Shown piece after piece: positions 36,499-43,828 of a stretch of DNA of 64,000 bases. Below the pieces are notes generated by a model. It did not search any database. It was not told where the DNA came from and saw nothing but the letters and a program-made list of their open reading frames with translations. A program made the position numbers and the translations under genes. The stretch comes from Rubrivivax sp. Lineage in GTDB: Bacteria; Pseudomonadota; Gammaproteobacteria; Burkholderiales; Burkholderiaceae_C. Positions within the stretch are counted from its first letter, which is position 1, and each line of letters opens with the position of its first letter. The stretch is from NCBI GenBank assembly GCA_016719535.1, contig JADJYX010000040.1:1-64000 (forward strand), read 5' to 3'.

Positions 36499-38916
36499 AT
36501 GACGGTACCGAACTACATCCGCTGGTTTCGCGAACTCGCGCTGACCGACCTGCCGCTGGTCGGCGGCAAGAATGCCTCGCTGGGCGAGATGTTCCAGCAG
36601 CTGCAGCCGCTGGGCGTGCGCATCCCCGACGGCTTTGCCGTCACTGCGGTGGCCTACCGCGACGCGCTCGACGCGGCCGGCGCCTGGCCCGAGCTGCACC
36701 GCCTGCTGGACGGGCTGGACAAGACCGACGTCGGCAGCCTGGCACGCGCCGCCGCCCGCGCGCGCGAGATCGTCTACGCCGCGCCGATGCCGGCCGCGGT
36801 GGAGCAGCAGCTGCGCCAGGCCTGGCGCGCGCTGCAGGCGCAGGTCGGCCCCGACCTCAGCGTGGCCGTGCGCAGCAGCGCCACCGCCGAGGACCTGCCC
36901 ACCGCCAGCTTTGCCGGCCAGCACGACACCTACCTCAACGTGCAGGGCGAGGAGATGCTGATCGACGCCGTCAAGCGCTGCCAGGCCAGCCTGTTCACCG
37001 ACCGCGCCATCAGCTACCGCACCGACCAGGGCTTCGACCATTTCAAGGTCAGCCTGTCGGTGGCCGTGATGCAGATGGTGCGCAGCGACCTGGCCAGCAG
37101 CGGCGTCATGTTCACCATCGACACCGAATCCGGCCACCCCGACTTCGTCTTCATCACCGGCGCCTGGGGCCTGGGCGAGAACGTGGTGCAGGGCGCCGTC
37201 GACCCCGACGAGTTCTATGTCCACAAGCCGACCTTCCGCCAGGGTCACCGCGCGGTGCTGCGCCGCACGCTGGGCGAGAAGCAGATCCGCATGGTCTATG
37301 CGCCCGGCCGCACGCGCGAGCCGGTGGTCAACCGCCCCACGCCCAAGGCCGACCGCGCTCGGTTCTGCCTGAGCGACGCCGACGTGCTGGAACTGGCCGA
37401 TGCGGCGATCAAGATCGAGGACCACTACAGCCGCGGTGCCGGCGAGCACCGGCCGATGGACATCGAATGGGCCAAGGACGGCCCCGACGGCCCGCTGTAC
37501 ATCGTGCAGGCGCGGCCCGAGACGGCCGCCTCGCGCCGCTCGGCCACGCTGCTGGAGGAGTTCGTGCTCGAGGGCCAGGGCCCGGTGAGGGCCACCGGCC
37601 GCGCCGTGGGCGCGCGCATCGCCAGCGGGCCGGTGCGGCTGGTGACCGACGCCCGCCACCTGCACGACTTCAAGCCCGGCGAGGTGCTGGTGGCCGATAC
37701 CACCACGCCCGACTGGGAGCCGGTGATGAAGACCGCCGCCGCCATCGTCACCAACCGCGGCGGCCGCACCTGCCATGCGGCAATCGTCGCGCGCGAGCTC
37801 GGCATTCCGGCGGTGGTGGGCGCCGAAGGCGCGACCGAGCGGCTGGCCAGCGGCCAGACGGTGACCGTGAGCTGTGCCGAAGGCGCGGTGGGCAAGGTCT
37901 ACGACGGTGCGCTGGCCTTCCGGCGCGACGTCACCGACGTCAGCGGCATCACGCGGCCGAAGACGCAGGTCATGGTCAACCTCGGCAACCCCGAACTGGC
38001 CTTTCAGACCGCGCTCATGCCCTGCGACGGCGTGGGCCTGGCGCGCATGGAATTCATCATCAACGAGCACATCAAGGTGCACCCGATGGCGGTGCTGCAC
38101 CCCGAGCGCATCGTCGACGCCGCGGTGCGCGCGCAGGTGCAGGCGCTGTGGAGCGGCTACCCGGATGGCGCCAGCTATTTTGTCGAGCGCCTGGCCGAAG
38201 GCGTGGGCACCATCGCCGCCGCCTTCTGGCCGCGGCCCGTGATCGTGCGGCTGTCGGACTTCAAGAGCAACGAATATGCGGCGCTGCTGGGTGGCCGCGA
38301 CTTCGAGCCGCACGAAGAGAACCCGATGATCGGCTTCCGCGGCGCCGGTCGCTACATCCACCCGGCCTATGCCGAGGCCTTCGCGCTGGAATGCCGCGCG
38401 ATGAAGCGCGTGCGCGACGGCATGGGCCTGACCAACCTGAAGCTGATGGTGCCCTTCTGCCGCCGGCTGGACGAGGCACGCGGCGTGCTGGCCGCGCTGG
38501 CCGCGCACGGCCTGGTGCGCGGCGAGGGACCGGAAGGAAGTGGGCTCGAGGTCTACGTGATGTGCGAGATCCCGAACAACGTGCTGCTGATCGACGAATT
38601 CAGCGCGCTCTTCGACGGCTTCTCGATCGGCAGCAACGACCTCACGCAGCTGACGCTGGGCGTCGACCGCGACAGCGCCATCGTCGCCGAGAGCTTCGAC
38701 GAGCGCGACCCGGGCATGCTGAAGATGCTGAAACTGGCGGTCGAGGGCGCGCGGCGCAACCACCGCCACAGCGGCATCTGCGGCCAGGCGCCGTCGGACC
38801 ACATCGAGATCGCGCGCTACCTGGTCGAGCTGGGCATCGACAGCATCAGCCTGACACCCGACCGCGTGCTGCGCACCATGCAGGCGGTGGCCGAGATCGA
38901 GGCGCGCCGGGGCTGA
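36499..38916 (+). CDS. ppsA: Phosphoenolpyruvate synthase
   Basis: The 805-residue protein starts at the ATG at 36499, eight bases after AGGAG. The N-terminal ATP-grasp-like domain opens LVGGKNASLGEMFQQL and has VAVRSSATAEDLPTASFAGQ. The swivelling phosphohistidine domain carries GGRTCHAAIVARELG (about residues 417-431), with the catalytic histidine. The C-terminal TIM barrel has GVGLARMEFIINEH and IGSNDLTQLTLGVDRDS, typical of PpsA. It converts pyruvate, ATP and water to phosphoenolpyruvate, AMP and phosphate. No gene for the regulator PpsR (DUF299) lies next to it. It is probably co-transcribed with pyk. Confidence 0.96.
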   Translation: MTVPNYIRWFRELALTDLPLVGGKNASLGEMFQQLQPLGVRIPDGFAVTAVAYRDALDAAGAWPELHRLLDGLDKTDVGSLARAAARAREIVYAAPMPAAVEQQLRQAWRALQAQVGPDLSVAVRSSATAEDLPTASFAGQHDTYLNVQGEEMLIDAVKRCQASLFTDRAISYRTDQGFDHFKVSLSVAVMQMVRSDLASSGVMFTIDTESGHPDFVFITGAWGLGENVVQGAVDPDEFYVHKPTFRQGHRAVLRRTLGEKQIRMVYAPGRTREPVVNRPTPKADRARFCLSDADVLELADAAIKIEDHYSRGAGEHRPMDIEWAKDGPDGPLYIVQARPETAASRRSATLLEEFVLEGQGPVRATGRAVGARIASGPVRLVTDARHLHDFKPGEVLVADTTTPDWEPVMKTAAAIVTNRGGRTCHAAIVARELGIPAVVGAEGATERLASGQTVTVSCAEGAVGKVYDGALAFRRDVTDVSGITRPKTQVMVNLGNPELAFQTALMPCDGVGLARMEFIINEHIKVHPMAVLHPERIVDAAVRAQVQALWSGYPDGASYFVERLAEGVGTIAAAFWPRPVIVRLSDFKSNEYAALLGGRDFEPHEENPMIGFRGAGRYIHPAYAEAFALECRAMKRVRDGMGLTNLKLMVPFCRRLDEARGVLAALAAHGLVRGEGPEGSGLEVYVMCEIPNNVLLIDEFSALFDGFSIGSNDLTQLTLGVDRDSAIVAESFDERDPGMLKMLKLAVEGARRNHRHSGICGQAPSDHIEIARYLVELGIDSISLTPDRVLRTMQAVAEIEARRG

Positions 38917-38929
38917 GCCCCAAGCCCCG

Positions 38930-39967
38930 TCAGCCGCCGCGCACCGCGTCGATCATCGCCGTGACGCGCGGCACCGCGCCCACCGGCACCATCTGCAGCG
39001 CCGGGTGGCCGTGTGCGGCGACGCGGAACAGTTCGTCGGCAAAGCCGTGGCCGATCTCGCCGATGCCGGTGAAGTCGAGTTCGGCGCGGCGAAAGCGCTG
39101 CAAGCGCGCCGCCACGCGGCGGGCCAGTGCGCGCGAGTCCAGCGCGCCACCGTCACCATCGGCCAGCAGCCGCAGCGGCACCACCGTGCGGTCGAAGCCG
39201 TAGCCGTCGCCGTCCAGGCTGTGGGCGCGCAGCACGGCGTCCAGCGTGCGCGGGGTGTCGAGCGCGATCGCCAGGTAGACCGATGTGCCCTGGCGCGCCA
39301 GCGGCCGGCTCTTGAACCAGCCGCGATGGTCCCAGCCGCGGTACTGGAAGGCGCTGGCGTTGGCGTGCAGGTCGAAGACGTCGGCCAGGCGGGAGCTGAA
39401 GAAGAGGCCGCGGCCGGTGTGGCGGTCGGGCTGGCTGGTGAGCTTGCCCTTGCTGAGTTCGAGCATGGCCAGCGTCGGATCGGCGATGGCGTGGGCGTCG
39501 GCGATGCGCTCGAACAGGCCGCAGCCGTCGTCCGACACCAGCAGCTGCAACTGCAGCGGCGTCTGCCGCATCGACACCGTGACCTGCGTGCCGCCGCTGT
39601 GGTCGACGGCGTTGTTGAGCAGCTCGGTGAAGGCATGCCGTGCCATGCGCGCGACTTCGGGCGGCAGCATGAAGTGGGGCGCGAAATCGCGCGACCAGGG
39701 CAGGTCCTCCTGCAGGCCGGCCAGCGCATAGCGCTGCACCACCTGCCGCAGCGCGCCCGGGCGCCAGACGCCCCCGCGCATCCGGCCCTTGCCGGGTGTG
39801 CCTTCGAACACCAGCCATTGCGCGGCCTGCAGCCGGCGCAGCAAGGTCAGCGCCGCGCGGCGGCCGATGCCCAGGCGCTCCATCACGCGCGCCGGCAGTT
39901 GCGCCCCGGCCTCGACAGCGGCAGCGGTGATCCATGGCGTGACGGCGGCAAGGTCGCGGCGGTTCAT
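38930..39967 (-). CDS. HTH-HATPase-STAS-like (DUF4325) regulatory protein
   Basis: There are 345 residues if the ATG at 39967 (MNRRDLAAVTPWI) is used; an upstream ATG at 40021 is less likely. The N-terminal winged-helix-like part (MERLGIGRRAALTLLRRLQAAQWL, as two helices around residues 27-50) is followed by a GHKL ATPase domain with the N-box FTELLNNAVDHS and G1 box VSDDGCGLF, then the G2-like TGRGLFFSSRLADVF. The C-terminus (about 265-345) matches the STAS-like DUF4325 fold (LDFTGIGEIGHGFADELFR). It resembles an anti-sigma/anti-anti-sigma pair fused in one chain. No kinase dimerisation domain is visible. It is convergent with ppsA (13 bases) and divergent from fba. Confidence 0.8.
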   Translation of the reverse strand: MNRRDLAAVTPWITAAAVEAGAQLPARVMERLGIGRRAALTLLRRLQAAQWLVFEGTPGKGRMRGGVWRPGALRQVVQRYALAGLQEDLPWSRDFAPHFMLPPEVARMARHAFTELLNNAVDHSGGTQVTVSMRQTPLQLQLLVSDDGCGLFERIADAHAIADPTLAMLELSKGKLTSQPDRHTGRGLFFSSRLADVFDLHANASAFQYRGWDHRGWFKSRPLARQGTSVYLAIALDTPRTLDAVLRAHSLDGDGYGFDRTVVPLRLLADGDGGALDSRALARRVAARLQRFRRAELDFTGIGEIGHGFADELFRVAAHGHPALQMVPVGAVPRVTAMIDAVRGG

Positions 39968-40088
39968 CGGCAGTCCTTCGGCGGCGGGCGACGCTGCCCC
40001 CAGGCGGTGCAGTGTCGGCAAGCGGCCGCCGCGCTTCAGCGCGAAAAGCGAGGTGAAATCAGGTCAGATCGCGCCGCCTGCGCAATCC

Positions 40089-40094
40089 TAGAAT
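40089..40094 (+). promoter_or_regulatory. Putative -10 element upstream of fba
   Basis: TAGAAT lies 79 bases before the fba ATG in the 206-base gap divergent from the DUF4325 gene. The -35 region is not clear. Confidence 0.35.
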
Positions 40095-40173
40095 GTCGGC
40101 AGTTCGAATCGGGCGTCGCCGCCGAGGCCGCGCCCGGGCCCTGCGCCCTTCCAGCCACTTCCGGAGACTCTCC

Positions 40174-41238
40174 ATGCCCCTCGTTTCGATGCGCCAGTTG
40201 CTCGACCATGCTGCCGAAAACGGCTATGGCATTCCGGCCTTCAACGTCAACAACCTGGAGCAGGTGCAGGCCGTGATGCAGGCGGCCGCCGAAGTCGGCG
40301 CGCCGGTCATCCTGCAGGCCAGCGCCGGCGCGCGCAAATATGCCGGCGAGGCCTTCATCAAGCACCTGATCCAGGCGGCGGTGGAGGCCTGGCCGCAGAC
40401 CCCGCTGGTGATGCACCAGGACCACGGCCAGAGCCCCGACGTGTGCCGGGGCGCCATCGACCTGGGCTTCAGCTCGGTGATGATGGACGGCAGCCTGCAG
40501 GCCGACGGCAAGACCATCGCCAGCTACGACTACAACGTCGACGTGACGAAGAAGGTGGTCGACATGGCGCACCAGCTGGGCGTCACCGTCGAGGGCGAGC
40601 TGGGCTGCCTGGGCAGCCTGGAAACGATGAAGGGCGACAAGGAGGACGGCCACGGCACCGACGCGACGATGACGCGCGAACAGCTGCTGACCGACCCCGA
40701 GCAGGCCGCCGACTTCGTGCGCCGCACGCAGCTCGACGCGCTGGCGATCGCCATCGGCACCAGCCACGGCGCCTACAAGTTCACCCGCAAGCCCACCGGC
40801 GACATCCTGGCGATCGACCGCATCAAGGAGATCAACCGCCGCATCCCCAACACCCACCTGGTGATGCACGGCAGTTCCAGCGTGCCGCAGGACCTGCTGG
40901 AGGTCATCCGCCAGTACGGCGGCAAGATGAAGGAGACCTACGGCGTGCCGGTGGAGGAGATCCAGCACGCCATCAAGTTCGGCGTGCGCAAGATCAACAT
41001 CGACACCGACATCCGCCTGGCGATGACCGGCGCGGTGCGCAAGTTCCTGGCCGAGAACCCCGAGAAGTTCGATGCCCGCGAATGGCTCAAGCCGGCGCGC
41101 GAGGCAGCCTACAAGATCTGCAGGCAGCGTTATCTGGAATTCGGTTGCGAGGGCCAGGCGCCCAAGATCAAGCCGCGGACGCTGGGCGAGGTGGCCGCGA
41201 GCTACACCCGCGGGGAACTGGCCCAGGTCGTCAACTGA
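40174..41238 (+). CDS. fba: Fructose-bisphosphate aldolase, class II
   Basis: The 354-residue enzyme starts at the ATG at 40174, nine bases after GGAG. The zinc ligands and active site are visible: VMHQDHGQSPDVC (His and the catalytic Asp, about residues 80-92), SSVMMDGSLQADG, VEGELGCLGS, MHGSSSVPQDL and KINIDTDIRLAMTGAVRK. It is of the class II B type that functions in glycolysis, gluconeogenesis and the Calvin cycle. It ends at a strong hairpin shared with the convergent SWIB gene. Confidence 0.97.
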   Translation: MPLVSMRQLLDHAAENGYGIPAFNVNNLEQVQAVMQAAAEVGAPVILQASAGARKYAGEAFIKHLIQAAVEAWPQTPLVMHQDHGQSPDVCRGAIDLGFSSVMMDGSLQADGKTIASYDYNVDVTKKVVDMAHQLGVTVEGELGCLGSLETMKGDKEDGHGTDATMTREQLLTDPEQAADFVRRTQLDALAIAIGTSHGAYKFTRKPTGDILAIDRIKEINRRIPNTHLVMHGSSSVPQDLLEVIRQYGGKMKETYGVPVEEIQHAIKFGVRKINIDTDIRLAMTGAVRKFLAENPEKFDAREWLKPAREAAYKICRQRYLEFGCEGQAPKIKPRTLGEVAASYTRGELAQVVN

Positions 41239-41282
41239 CCGAAGGCCAGGCGCGGCCGCAAGGCTGCAGCCCGAAACGACGA

Positions 41283-41316
41283 AGCCGCGGCCGGTCGGGT
41301 GACCGGAACCGCGGCT
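41283..41316. terminator. Strong bidirectional hairpin between fba and the SWIB gene
   Basis: The arms agccgcggccggtc (41283-41296) and gaccgg plus ccgcggct (41301-41316, with a two-base AA bulge) enclose a GGGT loop, followed by cgttcgttct. It lies 45 bases past the fba stop and works for both convergent genes. Confidence 0.7.
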
Positions 41317-41327
41317 CGTTCGTTCTG

Positions 41328-41349
41328 CAAGCCGCCGCCTGGCGGCTTG
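41328..41349 (-). terminator. Second hairpin directly after the SWIB stop codon
   Basis: A perfect stem, caagccgcc (41328-41336) with ggcggcttg (41341-41349), encloses a 4-base loop and begins three bases after the SWIB stop codon, ahead of the shared terminator. Confidence 0.5.
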
Positions 41350-41352
41350 CGG

Positions 41353-41757
41353 TCACTTGAGGTGGCCGCTGATCAGCTTGGTCATCTCGAACATCGAGAC
41401 CTGCGCCTTCTTGAAGATCTCCTTCAGCTTGGCGTCGGCGTTGATCATCGTCTTCTTCGCGCTGTCCTGCAGGCCGTTCTTCTTGATGTACTCCCACACC
41501 TTCTTGGTGACCTCGGTGCGCGGCAGGGGCTTGTCACCGATGATCGACGCCAGAGCCGCGCTCGGCGTCAAGGCCTTCATGAAGGCGGCGTTGGGGGTGC
41601 GCTTCTTGGCGGGGGCGGCTTTCTTGGTGGGAAGCTTAGGAGCAGCAGCCTTCTTCGCCGGAGCAGCCTTTTTCGCTGGAGCTGCCTTTTTTGCCGGTGC
41701 AGCCGCCTTCTTTGCCGGCGCTGCCTTCTTGGCGGGCGCCTTCTTCGCAGTTGCCAT
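41353..41757 (-). CDS. SWIB/MDM2 domain protein with histone H1-like Lys/Ala tail
   Basis: The 134-residue protein has two parts. Residues 1-52 are an Ala-Lys-Pro repeat (units such as PAKKAA) like bacterial histone H1 homologues, which would bind DNA without sequence preference. Residues 57-134 are a SWIB fold: MKALTPSAALASIIG, PLPRTEVTKKVWEYIKKNGL and FEMTKLISGHL. Stand-alone SWIB proteins occur in Chlamydiae and several proteobacteria and are thought to be nucleoid-associated; their exact role is unknown. It is transcribed leftward toward fba with a two-hairpin end. Because the tail is repetitive, its length may vary among strains. Confidence 0.93.
   Translation of the reverse strand: MATAKKAPAKKAAPAKKAAAPAKKAAPAKKAAPAKKAAAPKLPTKKAAPAKKRTPNAAFMKALTPSAALASIIGDKPLPRTEVTKKVWEYIKKNGLQDSAKKTMINADAKLKEIFKKAQVSMFEMTKLISGHLK
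41600..41751 (-). repeat. Imperfect 12-15-base repeats encoding the Lys/Ala tail
   Basis: Units resembling gccttctttgccgg recur about ten times with a period of 12-15 bases. They encode PAKKAA-type units in the SWIB protein and include poly-T runs that are prone to slippage. Confidence 0.6.
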
Positions 41758-41849
41758 TTCGTTGCTCCATCAGAGTTGGTGTGAGTCTGCGCCGCCTCTG
41801 GGTGCTCTCTGGCACAGGCCTAGGCTAACGCCGGCGAGGATAGTAATGC

Positions 41850-42203
41850 GTGCTGTACTTAGTGAGAAGTGCGGTGGACCGCACCTACCACCTCTTCAGG
41901 CCCGCTATCTCCCCAAACGGTGACGTGCGCGAGTCTGGGAGCGGCCTTTCTGTTCAAGTCGTGTACGCGGACTTGGACACTGCAGTGCTCTACACCCGCT
42001 TTGACCTCGTACCGAAGAAGCGGTACCTGATGAGCTTTGAAGAGCTACTCGTTGGACACCCGCATGCGCTGCGATACTTCATGCGCAGGGCTCAATGGCT
42101 CGCGTTACGGCCAACCCTGCAGGGAGCTTCAGGTGACGACAAGCGCGCTAGCGATGCTGAGAGCTTCGGTCGTTGCAGCAACAAGCCCGGGCTCGAAGGC
42201 TGA
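41850..42203 (+). CDS. Orphan protein at the start of a low-GC island
   Basis: A GTG at 41850 follows in-frame TAG and TAA codons, so the start cannot be much earlier. The 117-residue product contains GLSVQVVYADLDTAVLYTRF and KRYLMSFEELLVGHPHALRY, which read like real folded protein, but I recognise no family. After about residue 90 the sequence loses character, and it overlaps the next gene by 71 bases. The two could be separate overlapping genes or one gene split by a slip near 42110-42130. Base composition is lower in GC than the flanks. It is not a purine gene. Confidence 0.5.
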   Translation: MLYLVRSAVDRTYHLFRPAISPNGDVRESGSGLSVQVVYADLDTAVLYTRFDLVPKKRYLMSFEELLVGHPHALRYFMRRAQWLALRPTLQGASGDDKRASDAESFGRCSNKPGLEG

Positions 42204-43257
42204 GGCGCTTGCTAGGGTCGGCGTTTGCCTCGCTCAGTTAGGGCGGTTCGAAGAGGCTCGCGATATCCTGCTTGAGCTGAGGAAAGAGTATTCGACAGGC
42301 CATTTCCCGCGCGTATTGATTCGCATAATGATTTTTGAGGGAATTATTTCATATTATGAGAATCTAGTTAACTCTTCGGATCGGTTGCGTCGCGCTCATA
42401 TATTATCGAAGGTTGGCGGAATAACTGATCTGCAAGCAGAGTCATCGGTGTGGATGGCTCACTTTGCATTCAACTTTGAGAATTATTCTGAATTCGGATT
42501 ATCACTTTCCGACGCTATAAATAAATTTGAAATTCTTGATGATTCTTTTCGCGCAAGAACTTGTTTACTCGTTGCGGATGCGCTTCAATATCTGGCCAAT
42601 CGTTCCGCGGCCAGCGATTGGTATATTCTTGCAAGAATACTGTGCCGACGAGCGCATGATCACGGCCTGATGACCGCAATCGAATATAACCGATTAGGTA
42701 TTGGATTATCGCGAATTCGAGTTGATCGTGCGCTTGGTCGCGTTGATAATAGTTCAGATCATCGTGATTGGTTGGCAGAGCTTGGATCAGTGAAGCGACT
42801 GCATGTCGGTTTTGATGCCCGCGCGCTTGCAGAGTTACTTGAACTCTGCGATGCGTATACACATGAAATCAGCGGAGATTATTCGAGCGCGTGTACAGTC
42901 CTTGAGCGGATTCGAGATTCTGGTTCAGCAGCGCGTTGCGGTGTGAGTGACTGTCTTTTGACGCTGGAGATTAAATGGTGCAGAGTTAAGAATTCTGGTG
43001 TTTCATCGTCGAATGAATATTTGGGAGTAGATATTTCTGATATTGAATCTCTAACGCAAAATGATCGATTAATCGCTTTGATGATGATAAAAGATGCATT
43101 CGGTGATGCGCGTTCAACTTTGGATGCTGATTGGTACACACATCTGATTGACGAGGCCATGAGGCATTTTGATCAAACTGTGTCGGATATGTCTGCAGCG
43201 ATTGAGGTTGCCCAGAAATCATATTCAATTATTCACTCACTTGTGATGAATAAATAG
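42133..43257 (+). CDS. Orphan TPR-like helical protein in a low-GC island
   Basis: A GTG at 42133 is favoured because GGGAG lies six bases upstream. The 374-residue product has one clear TPR-like helix pair near its start (SKAEALARVGVCLAQLGRFE, EARDILLELRKEY). Then follow further helical pairs without a named family (RTCLLVADALQYLANRSAAS, AELLELCDAYTHEISGDYSS). There is no signal peptide, membrane segment or catalytic motif. Codon use is unlike the neighbours, with many AT-ending codons; 42301-42360 has 21 G or C in 60 bases, while the flanks are far richer. This argues for horizontal acquisition. It may be a sensor or scaffold; the function is unknown. Confidence 0.65.
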   Translation: MTTSALAMLRASVVAATSPGSKAEALARVGVCLAQLGRFEEARDILLELRKEYSTGHFPRVLIRIMIFEGIISYYENLVNSSDRLRRAHILSKVGGITDLQAESSVWMAHFAFNFENYSEFGLSLSDAINKFEILDDSFRARTCLLVADALQYLANRSAASDWYILARILCRRAHDHGLMTAIEYNRLGIGLSRIRVDRALGRVDNSSDHRDWLAELGSVKRLHVGFDARALAELLELCDAYTHEISGDYSSACTVLERIRDSGSAARCGVSDCLLTLEIKWCRVKNSGVSSSNEYLGVDISDIESLTQNDRLIALMMIKDAFGDARSTLDADWYTHLIDEAMRHFDQTVSDMSAAIEVAQKSYSIIHSLVMNK

Positions 43258-43333
43258 GAAGATATTAATGAACCAAGCGGGTCTTCTTGTTTTGTAAAAT
43301 CGCTGCCATTTGTTGCTGAATTCAAACTTCGAA

Positions 43334-43828
43334 ATGACGCACTCCGCCGTTGTTGCCATCATCATGGGCTCCTCCAGCGATTGGGAAACACTTTCCCACG
43401 CGGCGGCAATTCTCGACGAGTTTCAAGTGCCTTACGAGCGTCGCGTGGTCTCGGCCCACCGCATGCCGGACGATATGTTTGCCTTTGCGGAATCGGCGTC
43501 GGATCGGGGTTTGAGGGCGATCATCGCCGGCGCCGGCGGCGCGGCCCATCTGCCCGGCATGGTGGCGGCCAAGACCACGGTGCCGGTATTGGGTGTGCCG
43601 GTGGCAAGCCGGTTTTTGCAGGGGCTGGATTCGCTGTATTCCATCGTGCAGATGCCCAAGGGCGTTCCGGTGGCCACCTTTGCGATCGGGCCCGCCGGCG
43701 CGGCCAATGCGGCGCTGTTTGCGGTGGCCATGCTGGCCCTCGACGATGACGCGCTCAGACAGCGGCTCGATGCCTTCCGCGCGCGCCAGACCGAGGCGGC
43801 GCGTGCCATGACGCAGGACCTGAAATGA
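43334..43828 (+). CDS. purE: N5-carboxyaminoimidazole ribonucleotide mutase (PurE)
   Basis: The ATG at 43334 starts MTHSAVVAIIMGSSSDWETL. The 164-residue length and the motifs MGSSSDW, VVSAHRMPDDM, IIAGAGGAAHLPGMVA and QMPKGVPVATFAIG are those of class I PurE, in which His and the G-S-S-S-D loop bind the substrate. It turns N5-CAIR into CAIR in purine synthesis. Its stop overlaps the purK start (ATGA). Normal high-GC codon use resumes here after the low-GC island. Confidence 0.97.
   Translation: MTHSAVVAIIMGSSSDWETLSHAAAILDEFQVPYERRVVSAHRMPDDMFAFAESASDRGLRAIIAGAGGAAHLPGMVAAKTTVPVLGVPVASRFLQGLDSLYSIVQMPKGVPVATFAIGPAGAANAALFAVAMLALDDDALRQRLDAFRARQTEAARAMTQDLK

Noticed and set aside
39967..40021. 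Longer start of the DUF4325 protein at 40021
   Set aside because: The 18 extra residues have no conserved features and would shorten the divergent control region; the start at 39967 begins the folded part.
41600..41751. Poly-Lys/Ala repeat as a CRISPR-like or minisatellite locus
   Set aside because: The repeat stays in frame and encodes the DNA-binding tail of the SWIB protein; no spacers are present.
43258..43333. A promoter for purE at TGTAAAAT near 43294
   Set aside because: The hexamer TAAAAT is attractive, but no -35 lies at a suitable distance and the stretch is AT-rich from the adjacent island, so a chance match is likely.
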